This document shows positions 15,511-25,604 of a stretch of DNA of 44,155 bases, piece by piece. The stretch is taken from positions 1 through 44,155 of the forward strand of contig JAUJNJ010000067.1 in the NCBI GenBank assembly GCA_030448225.1. Reading direction: 5' to 3'. Position 1 is the stretch's first letter, and each line of letters begins with the position of its first letter. The stretch comes from Phycisphaerae bacterium. Lineage in GTDB: Bacteria; Planctomycetota; Phycisphaerae; Tepidisphaerales; Tepidisphaeraceae. Made by a program: the position numbers and the translations under genes. The notes under the pieces are model-generated. The model was not told where the DNA came from. It worked only from the letters and a program-made list of their open reading frames with translations, and made no database searches.

Positions 15511-18500
15511 TTGACGAATCCCGCCGCCGCGAAACCGGCGCAAGAGGAAGCCGACGCTCCTCGCGCTCATCCTGCAGTACTACGCCGACCTTAAGGACCT
15601 GTCGCAGCAGAACGTCCTTTAGCTGGGCGTGCGCCCTGCGTTCCATGCTCTTACAGGCCGCGGGCAAGGAGCACGGCTGGACGCTCATCGCCGAGCACGA
15701 GAAGAAGGTTAACGGCAAGACCATCCGCCCCGACGGCACGTTTAAAGATGAGATGAATCTCGTCCGGGGCTACTGGGAAGCCAAGGACACGTCCGACAAG
15801 CTCAACGCCGAGATCGAGAAGCACGCAAGGCCGGCTACCCGCTCAACAACATCATCTTCGAGGACACCGCCACCGCCGTCCTTTACCAGCACGGGCAAGC
15901 GCCTGCTGTCTGTCGACATGAAGGACCCGGCGAAGCTGGCCGACCTTGTGCAGACGTTCTTCCAGTACGTCGAGCCGGAGATCGAGGAGTTCGAGCATGC
16001 CATCGACGAGTTCAAAGAGCGGGTGCCCGACCTCGCCGAGGGGCTGGCGAAGAAGATCGCAACGGCCCACAAGACCAATCCCGCCTTCAAGCAGGCGTTC
16101 GCCAACTTCTTCGAACTCTGCCGCACGAGCCTCAATGCGAACCTTCGCAATCGGCCGTGGACGAGATGCTCATCCAGCACATCCTGACCGAGCGACTCAT
16201 TCGCGAGATCTTCGACAACCCAGAATTTCGGGACCGCAACGTGATTGCAGCGGAAGTCGAGAAGGTCATGCAGGCTATGACCAGTCAGTCCTTCGACCGC
16301 AACACCTACCTGAAGGAGCTCGACCGCTTCTACGTCGCCATCGAAAAGCCGCCCGCACGATGACTGACTTCTCCGACAAGCAGCACTTCCTCAACACGGT
16401 CTACGGCGCCGCTTCTTCCAAGGCTACTCGGTCAAGCTCGCCGACACGATGGGGATCGTCTACACGCCGCAGGCGATCGTGGACTTCATGTGCGCCTCGG
16501 TGGAGGAAGTGCTCAAGACGCAGTTCGGCAAGACGTTGGCGAGCGAGGACGTCTACCTAATCGACCCGTGCACGGGGACGGGGAACTTCATCGTCAACCT
16601 GATCCGCCGCATCCCCAAGGCAAAGCTGGAGGACGTCTACAAGCACCGCTTGTTCGCGAATGAGAGATCATGCTGCTGCCGTACTACATCGCGGCACTCA
16701 ACATCGGTTTACGCGCGTACTACATCAGACAGGCAAATACGAGAGTTTCGAAGGGCTGTGCTTTGTCGACACACTTGACCTCGCCCTTGGAAAGCAGGGC
16801 CAGTTGGAATTCTTGACGCAAGCGAATAGCAGCCGCGTTGAGCGGCAGAAGCGGGCCCCCATCACCGTCGTCATCGGCAATCCGCCCTACAACGTCGGCC
16901 AGTGGGCCGTCCACAACGACACCAACCAGAACCGCGCGCGTACCCGATCATCGAACAACGAATTCGTGAAACCTACAGCAAAGACTCCAAGGCGACGAGT
17001 GTCAGCAAGCTGTCAGACGCTTACGTCAAGTTCTTCCGTTGGGCGAGTGACCGGCTACACCAACGCGACGGGATTGTCTGCTACGTATCGAATAACGGCT
17101 TCGTCGATCAGGTCGCGTTTGATGGAATGCGCAAGCACCTACTGCGCGACTTCACCTCTGTATATCACCTTGATTTAGAGGGGAATGTCCGGCACGACCC
17201 CGATAAGTCGGGCACGCAGTTCAACGTTTTCGGAATTCAAGTTGGCGTCGGAATTACGATCGCAGTCCGCGACCGTGGGAGGATGGAACGCTCCCTCAAC
17301 TACGCTAAGGTCGACAAGGAGTTGCGTCGTTCCGAAAAGTTGGCGTGGATCGCGGGCCACAGCTCGATATCCAAGGTCGCATGGAAGGCTATTCAGCCAG
17401 ACAAGCGCAACACGTGGCTCATTCCTGAGAATGCTGCGGAATTTGAAGGCTTCATCCCAATCGGGACCAAGGCTGGCCGCGCGTCCCCTGCGTCACGCGT
17501 GAAAACGATCTTCAAGGATTACAGCCTCGGCGTCGCAACGCACCGAGATGCGGTGGTCTATGACTTTAACCAACACACTTTAGCCACACGCGTGATGGTC
17601 TTCGCTGAGGACTACAACGCAGAAATCGATCGGTACAAACGCACATACAAGGGCGAGCCGATCGACGAATTCGTTAAATACGAGCGAATAGCATGGGACC
17701 GGGACTTGAAGAAGGATTTGACCCGTGAACGATACGTGGAATTTTCTCCTGACAATATCCGGCTCGCCACCTACCGCCCCTTCACCCGTCAGTTCCTGTA
17801 TCTCGATCGAGTGCTGAACGCGGAGATATACGGCTTCCTCAACATCTACCCGAATCAGGCTTCGCAGAGCGAGAATCTTGCGATCTGCTGTAGCGATCTC
17901 GCGTACCGCGCTGACGGCTTTAGCTCGCTCATCGTAAATGGACCCACAGACCTGCACCTTTGCGCCACGTTAGATGGGCACCAGTGTTTCGCCTTCTACA
18001 TGTACGCGGAGGACGGCAAACGCTCGGAGAACATCACTGATTGGGCACTCGACCAGTACCGCGGGCACTACAAGGACCAGTCGATCGACAAGTGGGCGAT
18101 CTTCCACTACGTGTACGGCCTGCTCCATCACCCCGGCTACCGGGATAAGTTCGCGGACAACCTCAAGCGGGAGTTGCCGCGCATCCCGTTCGCGCCGAAC
18201 TTTCGCGCGTTTGCCGAGGCGGGGCGGAAGCTGTCGGCGTTGCACCTCGATTACGAGAAGCTGGAGCCGTGGGAATTGGCGTTCGTCGAGACGCCCGGCG
18301 TGCCGCTGAGCTACCGCGTCGAGGACAAGATGCGGCTGAGCAAGGACAAGGCGAAGCTGACGGTGAACCCGTCGCTGGCGCTGGACGGCATCCCGCCGGA
18401 GGCGCTGGGGTACCGGCTGGGGAACCGCTCGGCGCTGGAGTGGGTGGTCGACCAATACCAGGTGTGCACGGACAAGCGCAGCGGCATCACGTCCGACCCG

Positions 18501-18608
18501 AACCGCGAGGACGACCCGCAGTACATCGTCCGCCTCGTCGGGCAGGTCGTCCGCGTGAGCGTGGAGACCGTGAAGCTCGTGAACGCGCTGCCGCAGGCGT
18601 TCGCGTAG
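15511..18608 (+). CDS. Single-chain restriction-modification enzyme, type ISP/IIG-like (N-terminal half frameshifted)
   Basis: About 1030 codons. TTG 15511 is the likely start: GGAG lies 6 bases ahead and it opens LTNPAAAKPAQE. The N-terminal nuclease shows a PD-ExK signature, RPDGTF followed by GYWEAKD. The N6-adenine methyltransferase has motif I DPCTGTGNF near residue 350 and motif IV NPPY near residue 455. The C-terminal 500 residues (DAYVKFFRWASDRLHQRDGI, QFNVFGIQVGVGI, FHYVYGLLHHPGYRDKFADN) are the coupler/specificity part of the type ISP family. Only about 260 residues separate nuclease and methylase, too few for the helicase of LlaBIII-type enzymes. About six frameshifts lie before 16950; 16902-18608 is one clean frame. 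Base composition between about 16700 and 18000 is visibly less GC-rich than the neighbours, consistent with transfer. Confidence 0.85.
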
Positions 18609-18651
18609 ACGCTGTCGGCCGGGCGCGGCATGACGTCGCCCAAAAAACCGT

Positions 18652-19341
18652 TCACACCCCCAGGATCTCCGCCACCCGCGCTGCGACGCGTTGGCCGTCG
18701 GTGAGGCCGTCGGCGAGTCTGGCGGCTTCTAAGGCCGCGCGTTTGGCCTTGGCCTCGTAGTCGGCTCGCATTCGTTCGATCTGTTGGCGGGCGGCGACGA
18801 AGCCTTCCAAGGCCTTGCCGAAGGCGGCCAAATCCTGCGGGGTGAGGGAGCCGGCGTCGGCGGGGTCGAGCTGCATGAGCTTTTCCAGCATGAGCTGTTC
18901 GGCCCTCGCGGCGGCGGCGTCGGTGAGGGTGGCGGGGCCCTGCTGCCGCAGCAGGTCGATCACCGCGCGCGTCCGCTCGGCGGCGTCGAGGGCGCCCTTC
19001 TCCTGCGCGAAGTAGTGGTTGCGGTGGCGGGCGACGCTCTTGGTGTGCAGGCGGTAGCCGCGGTCGGTGAGCCAACGGTGCAGCTGGGCGATCGTGGTGC
19101 CGGGGCGGAGGACGAGCGCGAGGTATGCCTCGCGGTGCTCGTCGCGGAGCAGGTCGGTGACCTTGAAGTGCTTGAACATCGTCGGCCGCCGCTTGCCCGT
19201 CCCCTTGTTGTGGGGCGGTCGGCGGACCGGGGGCGGCAGGCCCTCGTCGGCGTGGCCGGTGAACCCGCCGGCGTCGGTCCAGTAGACCTGCTCGTCGGGC
19301 GTGGCATCGGGGATGATCCGTCCGCGTCGGTTGCGCTTCAT
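18652..19341 (-). CDS. Phage Mu Gp27 / DUF3486-like protein
   Basis: 229 residues from ATG 19341 (MKRNRRGRIIPDATPDEQVY). Residues 55-105 form a helical HTH-like segment (VTDLLRDEHREAYLALVL, HRWLTDRGYRLHTKSVARHR) similar to the 'add a short HTH, then long helices' plan of Mu Gp27/DUF3486, a small-terminase-like protein. The second half is a long Ala-, Glu- and Arg-rich coiled coil. Solitary genes of this sort are frequent in planctomycetes and are not proof of a prophage; no other phage gene is present. It converges tail-to-tail with the restriction-modification gene, 43 bases apart. In-frame codons upstream of 19341 read through hairpin repeat copy B and were excluded. Confidence 0.6.
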   Translation of the reverse strand: MKRNRRGRIIPDATPDEQVYWTDAGGFTGHADEGLPPPVRRPPHNKGTGKRRPTMFKHFKVTDLLRDEHREAYLALVLRPGTTIAQLHRWLTDRGYRLHTKSVARHRNHYFAQEKGALDAAERTRAVIDLLRQQGPATLTDAAAARAEQLMLEKLMQLDPADAGSLTPQDLAAFGKALEGFVAARQQIERMRADYEAKAKRAALEAARLADGLTDGQRVAARVAEILGV

Positions 19342-19452
19342 GGCGAGGCCCTCCGTCACCACACGGCCGGCTCGCGCGAATCCCGGTTCTACCGTCGCGA
19401 TTAAAGTTGTCAAGGAAAAGTTAGGGTTCGGTGCCTGCAGCGCCAAAGAAAA

Positions 19453-19675
19453 TGAACCACGGAGACACGGAGACACGGAGGTAGGAGGAGAAGAAGAGGG
19501 TGGAGGGTGGAGGGTGGAGGGTGGAGGAAGAGGATGAACGGGCCGCCCGCTGTCTGCCTCCATCTTCCACCCTTCCATCCTCCATTCTCCACCCTCTACC
19601 CTCTACCCTCCAGCCTCCAGCCTCCAGCCTCGTTTTCTCTTCTCCGTGCCTCCGTGTCTCCGTGGTTCAATTCCT
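19453..19675 (+). repeat. Hairpin repeat with CCACGGAGACACGG arms, copy B, containing GGTGGAG heptamers
   Basis: AACCACGGAGACACGGAGAC at the left pairs with the right arm GTGTCTCCGTGGTT. Inside, GGTGGAG is repeated in heptamers (about 19500-19530) and faces TACCCTC/CAGCCTC heptamers (about 19590-19630). So a second, shorter hairpin is nested in the first. It ends 16 bases before the trpE stop codon and accounts for most of the 349-base gap up to the DUF3486-like gene, which otherwise shows nothing recognised. Confidence 0.88.
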
Positions 19676-19690
19676 CCCCAACGGGCACCG

Positions 19691-21304
19691 TCAGAACCCC
19701 TTCTCGGCGATCTCGACGGCCTTCAGCAGGGCCTTGGCCTTGCTGACGGTCTCCTCGAACTCGGTGGCGGGGACGCTGTCGGCGACGACGCCAGCGCCGG
19801 CCTGGACGTCGAACGTGCCGTTGCGCCAGACGATCGTGCGTGCCGCGATGCAGGTGTCCATGTTGCCGGCGAAGTCCGACGGCCCCGCCGTAGGGGCCGC
19901 GGCGGGTGGGCTCGAGCTCGTCGATGATCTGCATCGCGCGGATCTCGGGCGCGCCGCTGACCGTGCCGACCGGCAGGCTGACGCGCCGCGTCGAACGCGG
20001 TGCAATCGTCGGCCAGTTCGCCGACGACGTGCGTCGTGATGTGCATGACGTGGCTGTAAGCGCTCGACGGTCATCACGTCGCTGACCTTCACGCTGCCGA
20101 TCGTGCTGACGCGGCCGACGTCGTTGCGGTGCAGGTCGACGAGCATCACGTGCTCGGGCGCGCTCCTGGGGTCGGCCAGCAGCTCGGCCTCGAGGGCGGC
20201 GTCCTCCTTGCGGGGTGGGCGCGCCGCGCGCGTGCCGGCGAGCGGGCGGCTGGTCACCCGCGCCCCTCGACGCGGCAGAGGATCTCCGGGCTCGAGCCGA
20301 TCAGCGTGCACTGGGGGCTCTTGAGGTAGAACATGAACGGCGACGGGTTGATGATCCGCAGCGCGCGGTAGACGTCGAACGGGTCGGCCGGGCTCGGCAT
20401 CGAGCGCAGCCGCTGGCCTGGGACGAACTGGAAGATGTCGCCGGCCTTGATGTACCTGCTCCGCGGCGGACGGCGTCTTCGAACGCGTCGCGGGTGAAGT
20501 TGCTCTCGTACCGCAGCGTGAGCGGGCGCGCGGGCGTCGATCTCCCCGAGCTTCGACGCCGGCGGCTGCTGGAGCGCGCGCGCGACGATCTCGTCGGTCC
20601 GCCGGCACGCGTCGCGGTAGGCTTGCTCGTAGTGGTCAGTGGCAGGCGATGAGTGGCCAGTGGTCAGTGGCGAGTGGTCAGTGGAAGACGAGGAGGCCGA
20701 CGAATGCCCCGTCTTCTTCTTCACTGGCCACTGACTGACCACTGGCCACTCGTTCCCCGGCCACCGCGCATTGGCCACGACTTTGATCGTCTTGTCGACG
20801 TGGTCGAAGATGACCAGTTCGTTGTAAAGGCCGAACAGCAGGTCCGGCAGGCGGCGGTCGTCGCGCGGGGGTGGGGAGCTTCTCGGCCTCGAAGTAGCGG
20901 GCGGTGTCGTAGCCGGCGTAGCCGACGAGGCCGCCGGTGAACGCGGGGAGGCCGGGGTCGCGGTGGTAGCGCGCGGCCGAGCAGCTTTGAGGTCGGCCAG
21001 CGGGTCGCTCGTCTGGAACTCGCCGACCGCGTCCGACGGCATGCGGTGCGTCGCCGGCTGGGTGATCGACGCGGCCGGCCGTCACCTGATAGACGAGCGA
21101 GGGGCTGGTCGCGATAAAGCTGTAGAGCGCGACCTGCTCGCCGCCGACGACGCTCTCGAGCAAAAACGCGCGGGCGTCGCGGCCGAGCACCTCGAACGCG
21201 CTCACCGGCGTCAGCCGGTCGGCGAGCAACTGGCGGTAGACGGGCACGACGTCGGCGTGCTGGGCTGCGCGAAAGGTGTCGAAATCCGGGAAGTACCGCC
21301 GCAT
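19691..21304 (-). CDS. trpE: Anthranilate synthase component I (frameshifted; carries an in-frame repeat insert)
   Basis: From ATG 21304 ([20 protein letters not shown]) the joined frames give a complete Trp[136 protein letters not shown] and [12 protein letters not shown]. It converts chorismate and glutamine-derived ammonia to anthranilate in tryptophan synthesis; no trpG or other trp gene is adjacent. Two oddities: several small frameshifts, likely sequence errors, and an extra stretch of about 40 residues between NARWPGN and [14 protein letters not shown], encoded by a palindromic heptamer repeat (20632-20752) without breaking the frame. Stop at 19691-19693. Confidence 0.93.
20632..20752 (-). 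repeat. Palindromic heptamer repeat (AGTGGTC/AGTGGCC words) inserted in trpE coding sequence
   Basis: On the plus strand period-7 units AGTGGCC AGTGGTC AGTGGCG AGTGGTC AGTGG run to about 20685. After about 40 bases they are answered by the inverted tract CACTGGCCACTG ACTGACCACTGGCC (20725-20750). The element can fold into a long hairpin. It lies inside trpE and stays open, encoding Ser/Thr/His-rich sequence such as [19 protein letters not shown]. Confidence 0.88.
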
Positions 21305-21420
21305 GGGCGGGGGATTGTACCGGGCGGCCGTGGGGGAGCGTAAGTGGCCGGCGGCGGGGGTGTGCGGGTGCCCCTGCGGCACGATGAAGCGACCGTTGGG
21401 ATCGGAGGGAGGGCTCCCAC

Positions 21421-23956
21421 GTGACGTTTCGAAGATGTCCGCCGGTTACGCGCCTCGTCGTGTGGTCGATCCTCGCGGCGACGACCGGCGGAGGCGTCGC
21501 TCACGCGGCCGCCGTGGAGCCAGCGCCGGTGCAGCTGGGCGCGTGGGGGAAAGCGCGCTCGTGCCGGTCGTCGTCGGCCCTCGCGCGTCGGACGCGACGA
21601 AGGCGGTGGCGGCGGAGTTGGGCGCAGTACTACGCGCGGATCAGCGGCGCGCATTCGACGTCCGAACGCGTGGGGACATGCGCGCGGCCGGCGTGGTGGG
21701 GCGGCCCGGCGATTTCGACAAGCTCCCCTTCGAGGTGACGTTCAGCGCGGGGCCGTTCGAGCGGGAGGAATACCTGCTGCGATCGCGGGGTTCGGCGTTG
21801 TACCTGCTCGATGTGCGACCGACCTCGCCGTCTCGCACGCCGCGTGGGACGTGCTGCACCGCCTCGGGCACCGGCAGTTCTTTCCGGGCGAGACGTGGGA
21901 AATCGTCCCCTCGGCGCGTTGGACTTGTCGCTCGCCGCTGACGAGCGCGTGACCCCGTCGTTCCACGCGCGCGCATCTGGTACGACTACAGCCACGGCAG
22001 CTACAACCAGGATGCTTACGCCCAGTGGTGCCGCCGGAACCGCGCCGTGCAGGGGTTCGTGCTCAACAGCGGGCACGCCTACCTCGACATCATCGCCGCC
22101 AACCAGCGCCGCGTTCGACCGCCACCCCGAGTACTTCGCCCTGCTCGGCGGCAGCGCGAGATGCGGGCGGACGTGAAGTTCTGCGTCGCCAACGGGGATC
22201 GCGCAAGCTCGTCGTCGACCACGCCGTCCGCCACTTCCAGCGCCAACCCGACGGCCGACAGCATCTCGGTCGACCCGAGCGACGGGTTCGGGTGGTGCGA
22301 GTGCGACGGGCGGCCCGCATCGGGGGCCCCAGCACGCGCGCCGTCATGCTGGCGAACGACGTGGCCGGGGCGATCAACGCGCTGGGCCTCGGCGCGAAGT
22401 ACGTTGGCCTTTACGCCTACAACCAGCACCTGACCCGCCGGCCGCGCGTGCACCCCAACGTGATCCCTGCGCCGCCACCACGGCGTTCATCACCGGCGGG
22501 CCTACGTTCGACGAGGTCGTCGCCGGCTGGCAGCGGCAGGGGGCGACGATGGGCGTCTACGACTACCTCAGCGTCGTCGACTGGGACTGGAACCTCCCCG
22601 CGCGCCACCGGCGGCCGCCCGGCGCAACTGGCGAAGTTCATCCCGGCCGTCCACGCCAAGGGCGTGCTTCTACGACGCCCAGTCCGGCGACGCCTGGGGC
22701 CGTACGGCCTCGGGCATTACGCCGCCGCCCGCATGCTATGGACGTGCGGGAGGCGGCCCGGCTGAACGGCATCGTCGACGACTTCCTCGACAAGTCGTTC
22801 AGCGCGGCGGAGGAGCCGATGGCGCGCGTTCTACGGGCTGATCAACGTCGAGACGACCAGCCGCCCGCCGTCCGACCTCGTCGGCCGGATGTACCGCCAG
22901 CCCGACGCGGCCCGGCGCGCGACGACCGACGCGAAAGTCCTGCGGCGGATCGACGACCTCATCCTCTACACGCGCCACGCCGAGCTGTACCACGCCTACG
23001 CCGACGGCCGACGCGCCAAGGTGGACGACGTCAAGCGCCACGCGTACCGCATCCGCAAGACGGGGATGGTGCACACCTACGGCCTGTGGGCGAAGCACGT
23101 CGGGCAAACGGCGGCCGAGACGCGCCGGGCCACCCGCTGAAGAGCGAAGAGCCGGTCACGGCGGCGGAGGTCACGAAGATCCTCGCGGACGGCATCGCCG
23201 CCAACCTGCCCAGCGACCCCGGCTTCGAGGGCGTCGAGTTCGGCCGCGACCCGTGCCCGCGGCCGCGCTGCTGCGGCTGGCCGACGTGCCGCCGGGTCAG
23301 TTCCCCACGCACCCGCAGGACCGCCAGCGGTACCACGTCTGGCTGCCGGAGAAGGCGGGCCGGGCTCGACTTGAAGATCACGGTCGAGAAGGTGTGGGCA
23401 CTGCGGACGCCCGGGCGCGAGCCTCTTCGCGTCCCGATCGGTGACGTCCGACCTGGTCGCCGTCGACGACCGCTACCGCCCCGACGGCCGGACCTACGAC
23501 GTCCTGGCGCTGCACGCCCCACGGCGGGCTGCACCGCCTGGAGACCGTTGACGGCGGCGACTACACGCGCATCGCCTGGCCGGCGGGGCGTGGCGGTGAC
23601 CGTCGAGTCGGGCATCGACACGCCGAACGTCGCCACCCACTTCCGCGCGCCTGGACGCTCTACTTCTACGTCCCGAAAGGGGCTGCGTCGGCGGGTGGGC
23701 GTCGCGCATCGCCAACTGGGCCCCGGCGCATCGCCGGCAAGCTGCTCGACGCCGACGGCCGCGAGGTGCTCGACTTCGCAAAGATCGAGGACGGCTGGTT
23801 TGACGTCCCTGTGCCCGACGGACAGGACGGCCAGCTCTGGAAGTTCCAAGACAAGTGGCCAGCGGCTGCTGATGACCGTCCCACCCCTACCTCGCCCGCA
23901 CCGCCGCCGACCTGCTCCTGCCCGCCGAGGTGGTCAACGTGGACGCCAAGCGATGA
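21421..23956 (+). CDS. DUF4838 domain-containing exported protein (frameshifted)
   Basis: About 840 residues once many small frameshifts are bridged. GTG 21421 opens VTFRRCPPVTRLVVWSILAA with a signal peptide ending in VAHAAA. The N-terminal part has the alpha-glucuronidase-like GRPGDFDKLPFE and the SHAAWDVLHRLGHRQFFPGE region. The catalytic-type barrel follows with GYxY-like IWYDYSHGSYNQDAY, SISVDPSDGFGWCEC, YVGLYAYNQHLTPP and MGVYDYLSVVDWDWNLP. The C-terminus is beta-rich (FDVPVPDGQDGQLWKFQD). DUF4838 proteins are found in planctomycetes and Bacteroidetes with carbohydrate-degrading genes and are presumed extracytoplasmic glycoside hydrolases; activity here is inferred. The gene is divergent from trpE. 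Its position alone gives no substrate. Confidence 0.8.
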
Positions 23957-23994
23957 CCGGCGGCCGCGGCCAATCGCGTCGCTTCCTCGAACGC

Positions 23995-24014
23995 CGTGGG
24001 AGCAACCTCCCACG
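23995..24014 (+). terminator. Hairpin after DUF4838 gene
   Basis: CGTGGGAG-CAAC-CTCCCACG is a perfect 8-bp stem with a 4-base loop, 38 bases after the DUF4838 stop. A short T-containing stretch (TGTTCTAG) follows but no U-run, so terminator activity is only probable. Confidence 0.4.
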
Positions 24015-24072
24015 TGTTCTAGTGCTCTGTCACAGCTGGGATTATCGGTTGCTACCTCCCGCTCGGTACGCC

Positions 24073-24160
24073 GGGGAGAGGGCAGGGGGAGAGGGGCTCC
24101 CGCGGCGTGCGCGGCTCGCCGGGGCCCGCGCCCGCGCGAACCCCCTGTCCCCTGCCCTCT
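24073..24160 (+). repeat. Inverted repeat AGAGGGCAGGGG family
   Basis: AGAGGGCAGGGG (24077-24088) faces CCCCTGCCCTCT (24149-24160), a perfect 12-bp stem around a GC-rich 60-base loop. Related CTCTCCCCC/GGGGGAGAGGG sequences occur at about 37285, 37715-37765 and 37865-37910. This is a widespread kind of intergenic repeat. Confidence 0.7.
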
Positions 24161-24200
24161 GTGATGGAGCACTGGTGGTTGCTGACGTTTCGTCTGCAGG

Positions 24201-24298
24201 GTAGTTGCGACGCCTGCGTCGGGGTCGACGCGAAGCGTCGAATCTTCCACCGGATGGACTTGTGGCTGCCACAACCGCAACGCAGGCGTCGCAACTAC
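24201..24298 (+). repeat. 98-base cloverleaf-like structured element
   Basis: A perfect 19-bp closing stem is formed by GTAGTTGCGACGCCTGCGT (24201-24219) and ACGCAGGCGTCGCAACTAC (24280-24298). Inside are a 7-bp hairpin TCGACGC-GAA-GCGTCGA (24225-24241), a small TCC-ACC-GGA stem and a 6-bp hairpin TTGTGG-CTG-CCACAA (24260-24274). The element lies 78 bases before the QueD/PTPS-like gene. It may be a dispersed repeat or a structured RNA; no known riboswitch class was recognised. Confidence 0.7.
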
Positions 24299-24375
24299 AA
24301 GGATCCGTCCGAGCGACCGTCACCGATCACTCGTCGGCATTGACTTTCCGCCCCGCGTACGCGATTCCAGCCCTC

Positions 24376-24735
24376 GTGCAATTCGAGATCACCACCACGC
24401 GGCGCTTCGCCGCCGCCCACGCGCTGCGGCTGTACGACGGGTCGCTCGAGCCGGTCCACGGGCACAACTGGCGTGAAGGTCACGGTCGCGGCCGACCGGC
24501 TCGACACGATCGGCGTCGTCATGGACTTCCACGCTCGAGCGGCTCGTCGACGACCTCCTCGCGCGCTGCACAACCGCCACCTGAACGAGGTCCCGCCGTT
24601 CGACGCCGAGCTCAACCTGTCGGCCGAGAACGTAGCCGTCCACGTCGCGCGGTCGCTGCGGGTGCCGGCGCCGGCGCGGCTGCGAAGGTCGAGGTCTGGG
24701 AGACCGACGACAACTCAGCCGTCGTGCGGCCCTAG
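24376..24735 (+). CDS. 6-pyruvoyl-tetrahydropterin synthase / QueD family protein (frameshifted)
   Basis: About 120 residues from GTG 24376. The zinc-binding histidines are visible in FAAAHAL and in VHGHNW, followed by KVTVAADRLDTIGVVMDFHA, LHNRHLNEVPPFD, LSAENVAVHVARSL and KVEVWETDDNSAVVRP. The pattern HxH plus LNEVP and the C-terminal E-x-x-x-N/S is that of QueD/PTPS, which makes 6-carboxytetrahydropterin for queuosine or a related pterin product. About three single-base frameshifts break the reading in this sequence. No queC, queE or folE gene is adjacent, so QueD or another PTPS-family role cannot be told apart. A structured element lies 78 bases upstream. Confidence 0.83.
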   Translation: MQFEITTTRRFAAAHALRLYDGSLEPVHGHNWREGHGRGRPARHDRRRHGLPRSSGSSTTSSRAAQPPPERGPAVRRRAQPVGRERSRPRRAVAAGAGAGAAAKVEVWETDDNSAVVRP

Positions 24736-24769
24736 AATAACGGCCCGCACGATACGGGCAGGGCAGGTT

Positions 24770-24815
24770 CAGCCGCCTCGCTCGCGAGCCGCGTCCTGGG
24801 ACGACCCCGCCGAGA
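24770..24815 (+). repeat. GGCTCGC-type palindrome copy
   Basis: CTCGC-TC-GCGAG (24777-24788) followed by CCGCGTC belongs to the dispersed GGCTCGC/GCGAGCC family. It sits between the QueD-like gene and mcsA. Nothing else was recognised in that 289-base gap. Confidence 0.5.
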
Positions 24816-25024
24816 CGCCGTTGCGCGACCCAAATGCCGGTCGCGCGGAAGCCGCCTGTCACGTCCGAGAACTCGGTTCCGCGGACGTGGGGGTGGTGTG
24901 GATTCGCATTGACCGGCCTTTCCAGCCGAAATACGATTGAACGCGGCCCGTCGGGCACGCGCGCGGCGAGCGCGCGGGCCGCCGATCGCCCGCAGGTTGT
25001 GTGCCCGACCGAGGCGTCCGTCCC

Positions 25025-25510
25025 ATGAAGTGCAACAATTGCAACAACACCGCCACGGTCCACCTGACCGAGATCAAGGGCGGGAAGAAGATCGAGAAGC
25101 ACCTCTGCGAGCAGTGCGGCCCAGAACGAGGGGCTGCCGGTCAAGAGCCACATGCCGATCAACGAGCTCTTGAGCAACTTCGTGCTCCAGCACTCGGGGC
25201 TCCAGAAGGAGACCGGCCACGCCTGCGAGCACTGCGGCATCACCTGGTCGGAGTTCCGCCAGAGCGGGCTGCTGGGGTGCCAGCACGATTACACGCTGTT
25301 CGAGAAGGACCTGACCCCTGCTGCTGCAGCGCCTACGAGGGCGCGACGCACCACGTCGGCAAGGTGCCGACCCGCCGCGGCGGCACCGGCGTGCCGGTCA
25401 AGCGGCAGGTCGACGTCGCCAAGCTCCGCCGCGAGTTGGCCAAGGCGGTCGAGGCCGAGGACTACGAGCGGGCGGCGAAGCTGCGGGACAGCATCCGCGG
25501 CCGAGGATGA
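25025..25510 (+). CDS. mcsA: Protein-arginine kinase activator McsA (frameshifted)
   Basis: About 165 residues from ATG 25025. Zinc-binding CxxC pairs are plain: MKCNNCNNTATVHLTEIKGG, then LCEQCG, then ACEHCGITW and a later LLGCQHDY. VGKVPTRRG and the C-terminal UvrB/UvrC motif (RRELAKAVEAEDYERAAKLR) complete the McsA plan. McsA binds and activates the arginine kinase McsB, the next gene. Frames change near 25125 and 25320 by single bases. In Firmicutes the operon is ctsR-mcsA-mcsB-clpC; here there is no ctsR or clpC nearby, so only the activator-kinase pair is kept. Between mcsA and mcsB lies a palindromic heptamer repeat. Confidence 0.9.
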   Translation: MKCNNCNNTATVHLTEIKGGKKIEKHLCEQCGPERGAAGQEPHADQRALEQLRAPALGAPEGDRPRLRALRHHLVGVPPERAAGVPARLHAVREGPDPCCCSAYEGATHHVGKVPTRRGGTGVPVKRQVDVAKLRRELAKAVEAEDYERAAKLRDSIRGRG

Positions 25511-25602
25511 TGGCAGTTGCTAGTTGCTAGTGGCGAGTTGCTAGTGGAGCGACGAGCCGGCAACCCTTTCACTAGCAACTGGCAACTAGCAACCAGCAAC
25601 TA
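25511..25602 (+). repeat. Palindromic heptamer repeat (AGTTGCT words) between mcsA and mcsB
   Basis: Period-7 units AGTTGCT AGTTGCT AGTGGCG AGTTGCT AGTGG (about 25515-25548) are followed by the inverted tract ACTAGCAACT GGCAACTAGC, ending near 25600. It begins right behind the mcsA stop and ends just before the mcsB ATG (25605), so it occupies the whole intercistronic space and includes the mcsB ribosome-site region. Confidence 0.85.
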
Positions 25603-25604
25603 CC

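Noticed and set aside
18652..19341. Prophage remnant
   Set aside because: Only a single DUF3486-like gene is present; no capsid, tail, integrase or lysis gene lies nearby.
24201..24375. preQ1 riboswitch before the QueD-like gene
   Set aside because: The element there has a 19-bp closing stem and no preQ1-type A-rich tail or pseudoknot; treated as an unclassified structured repeat.
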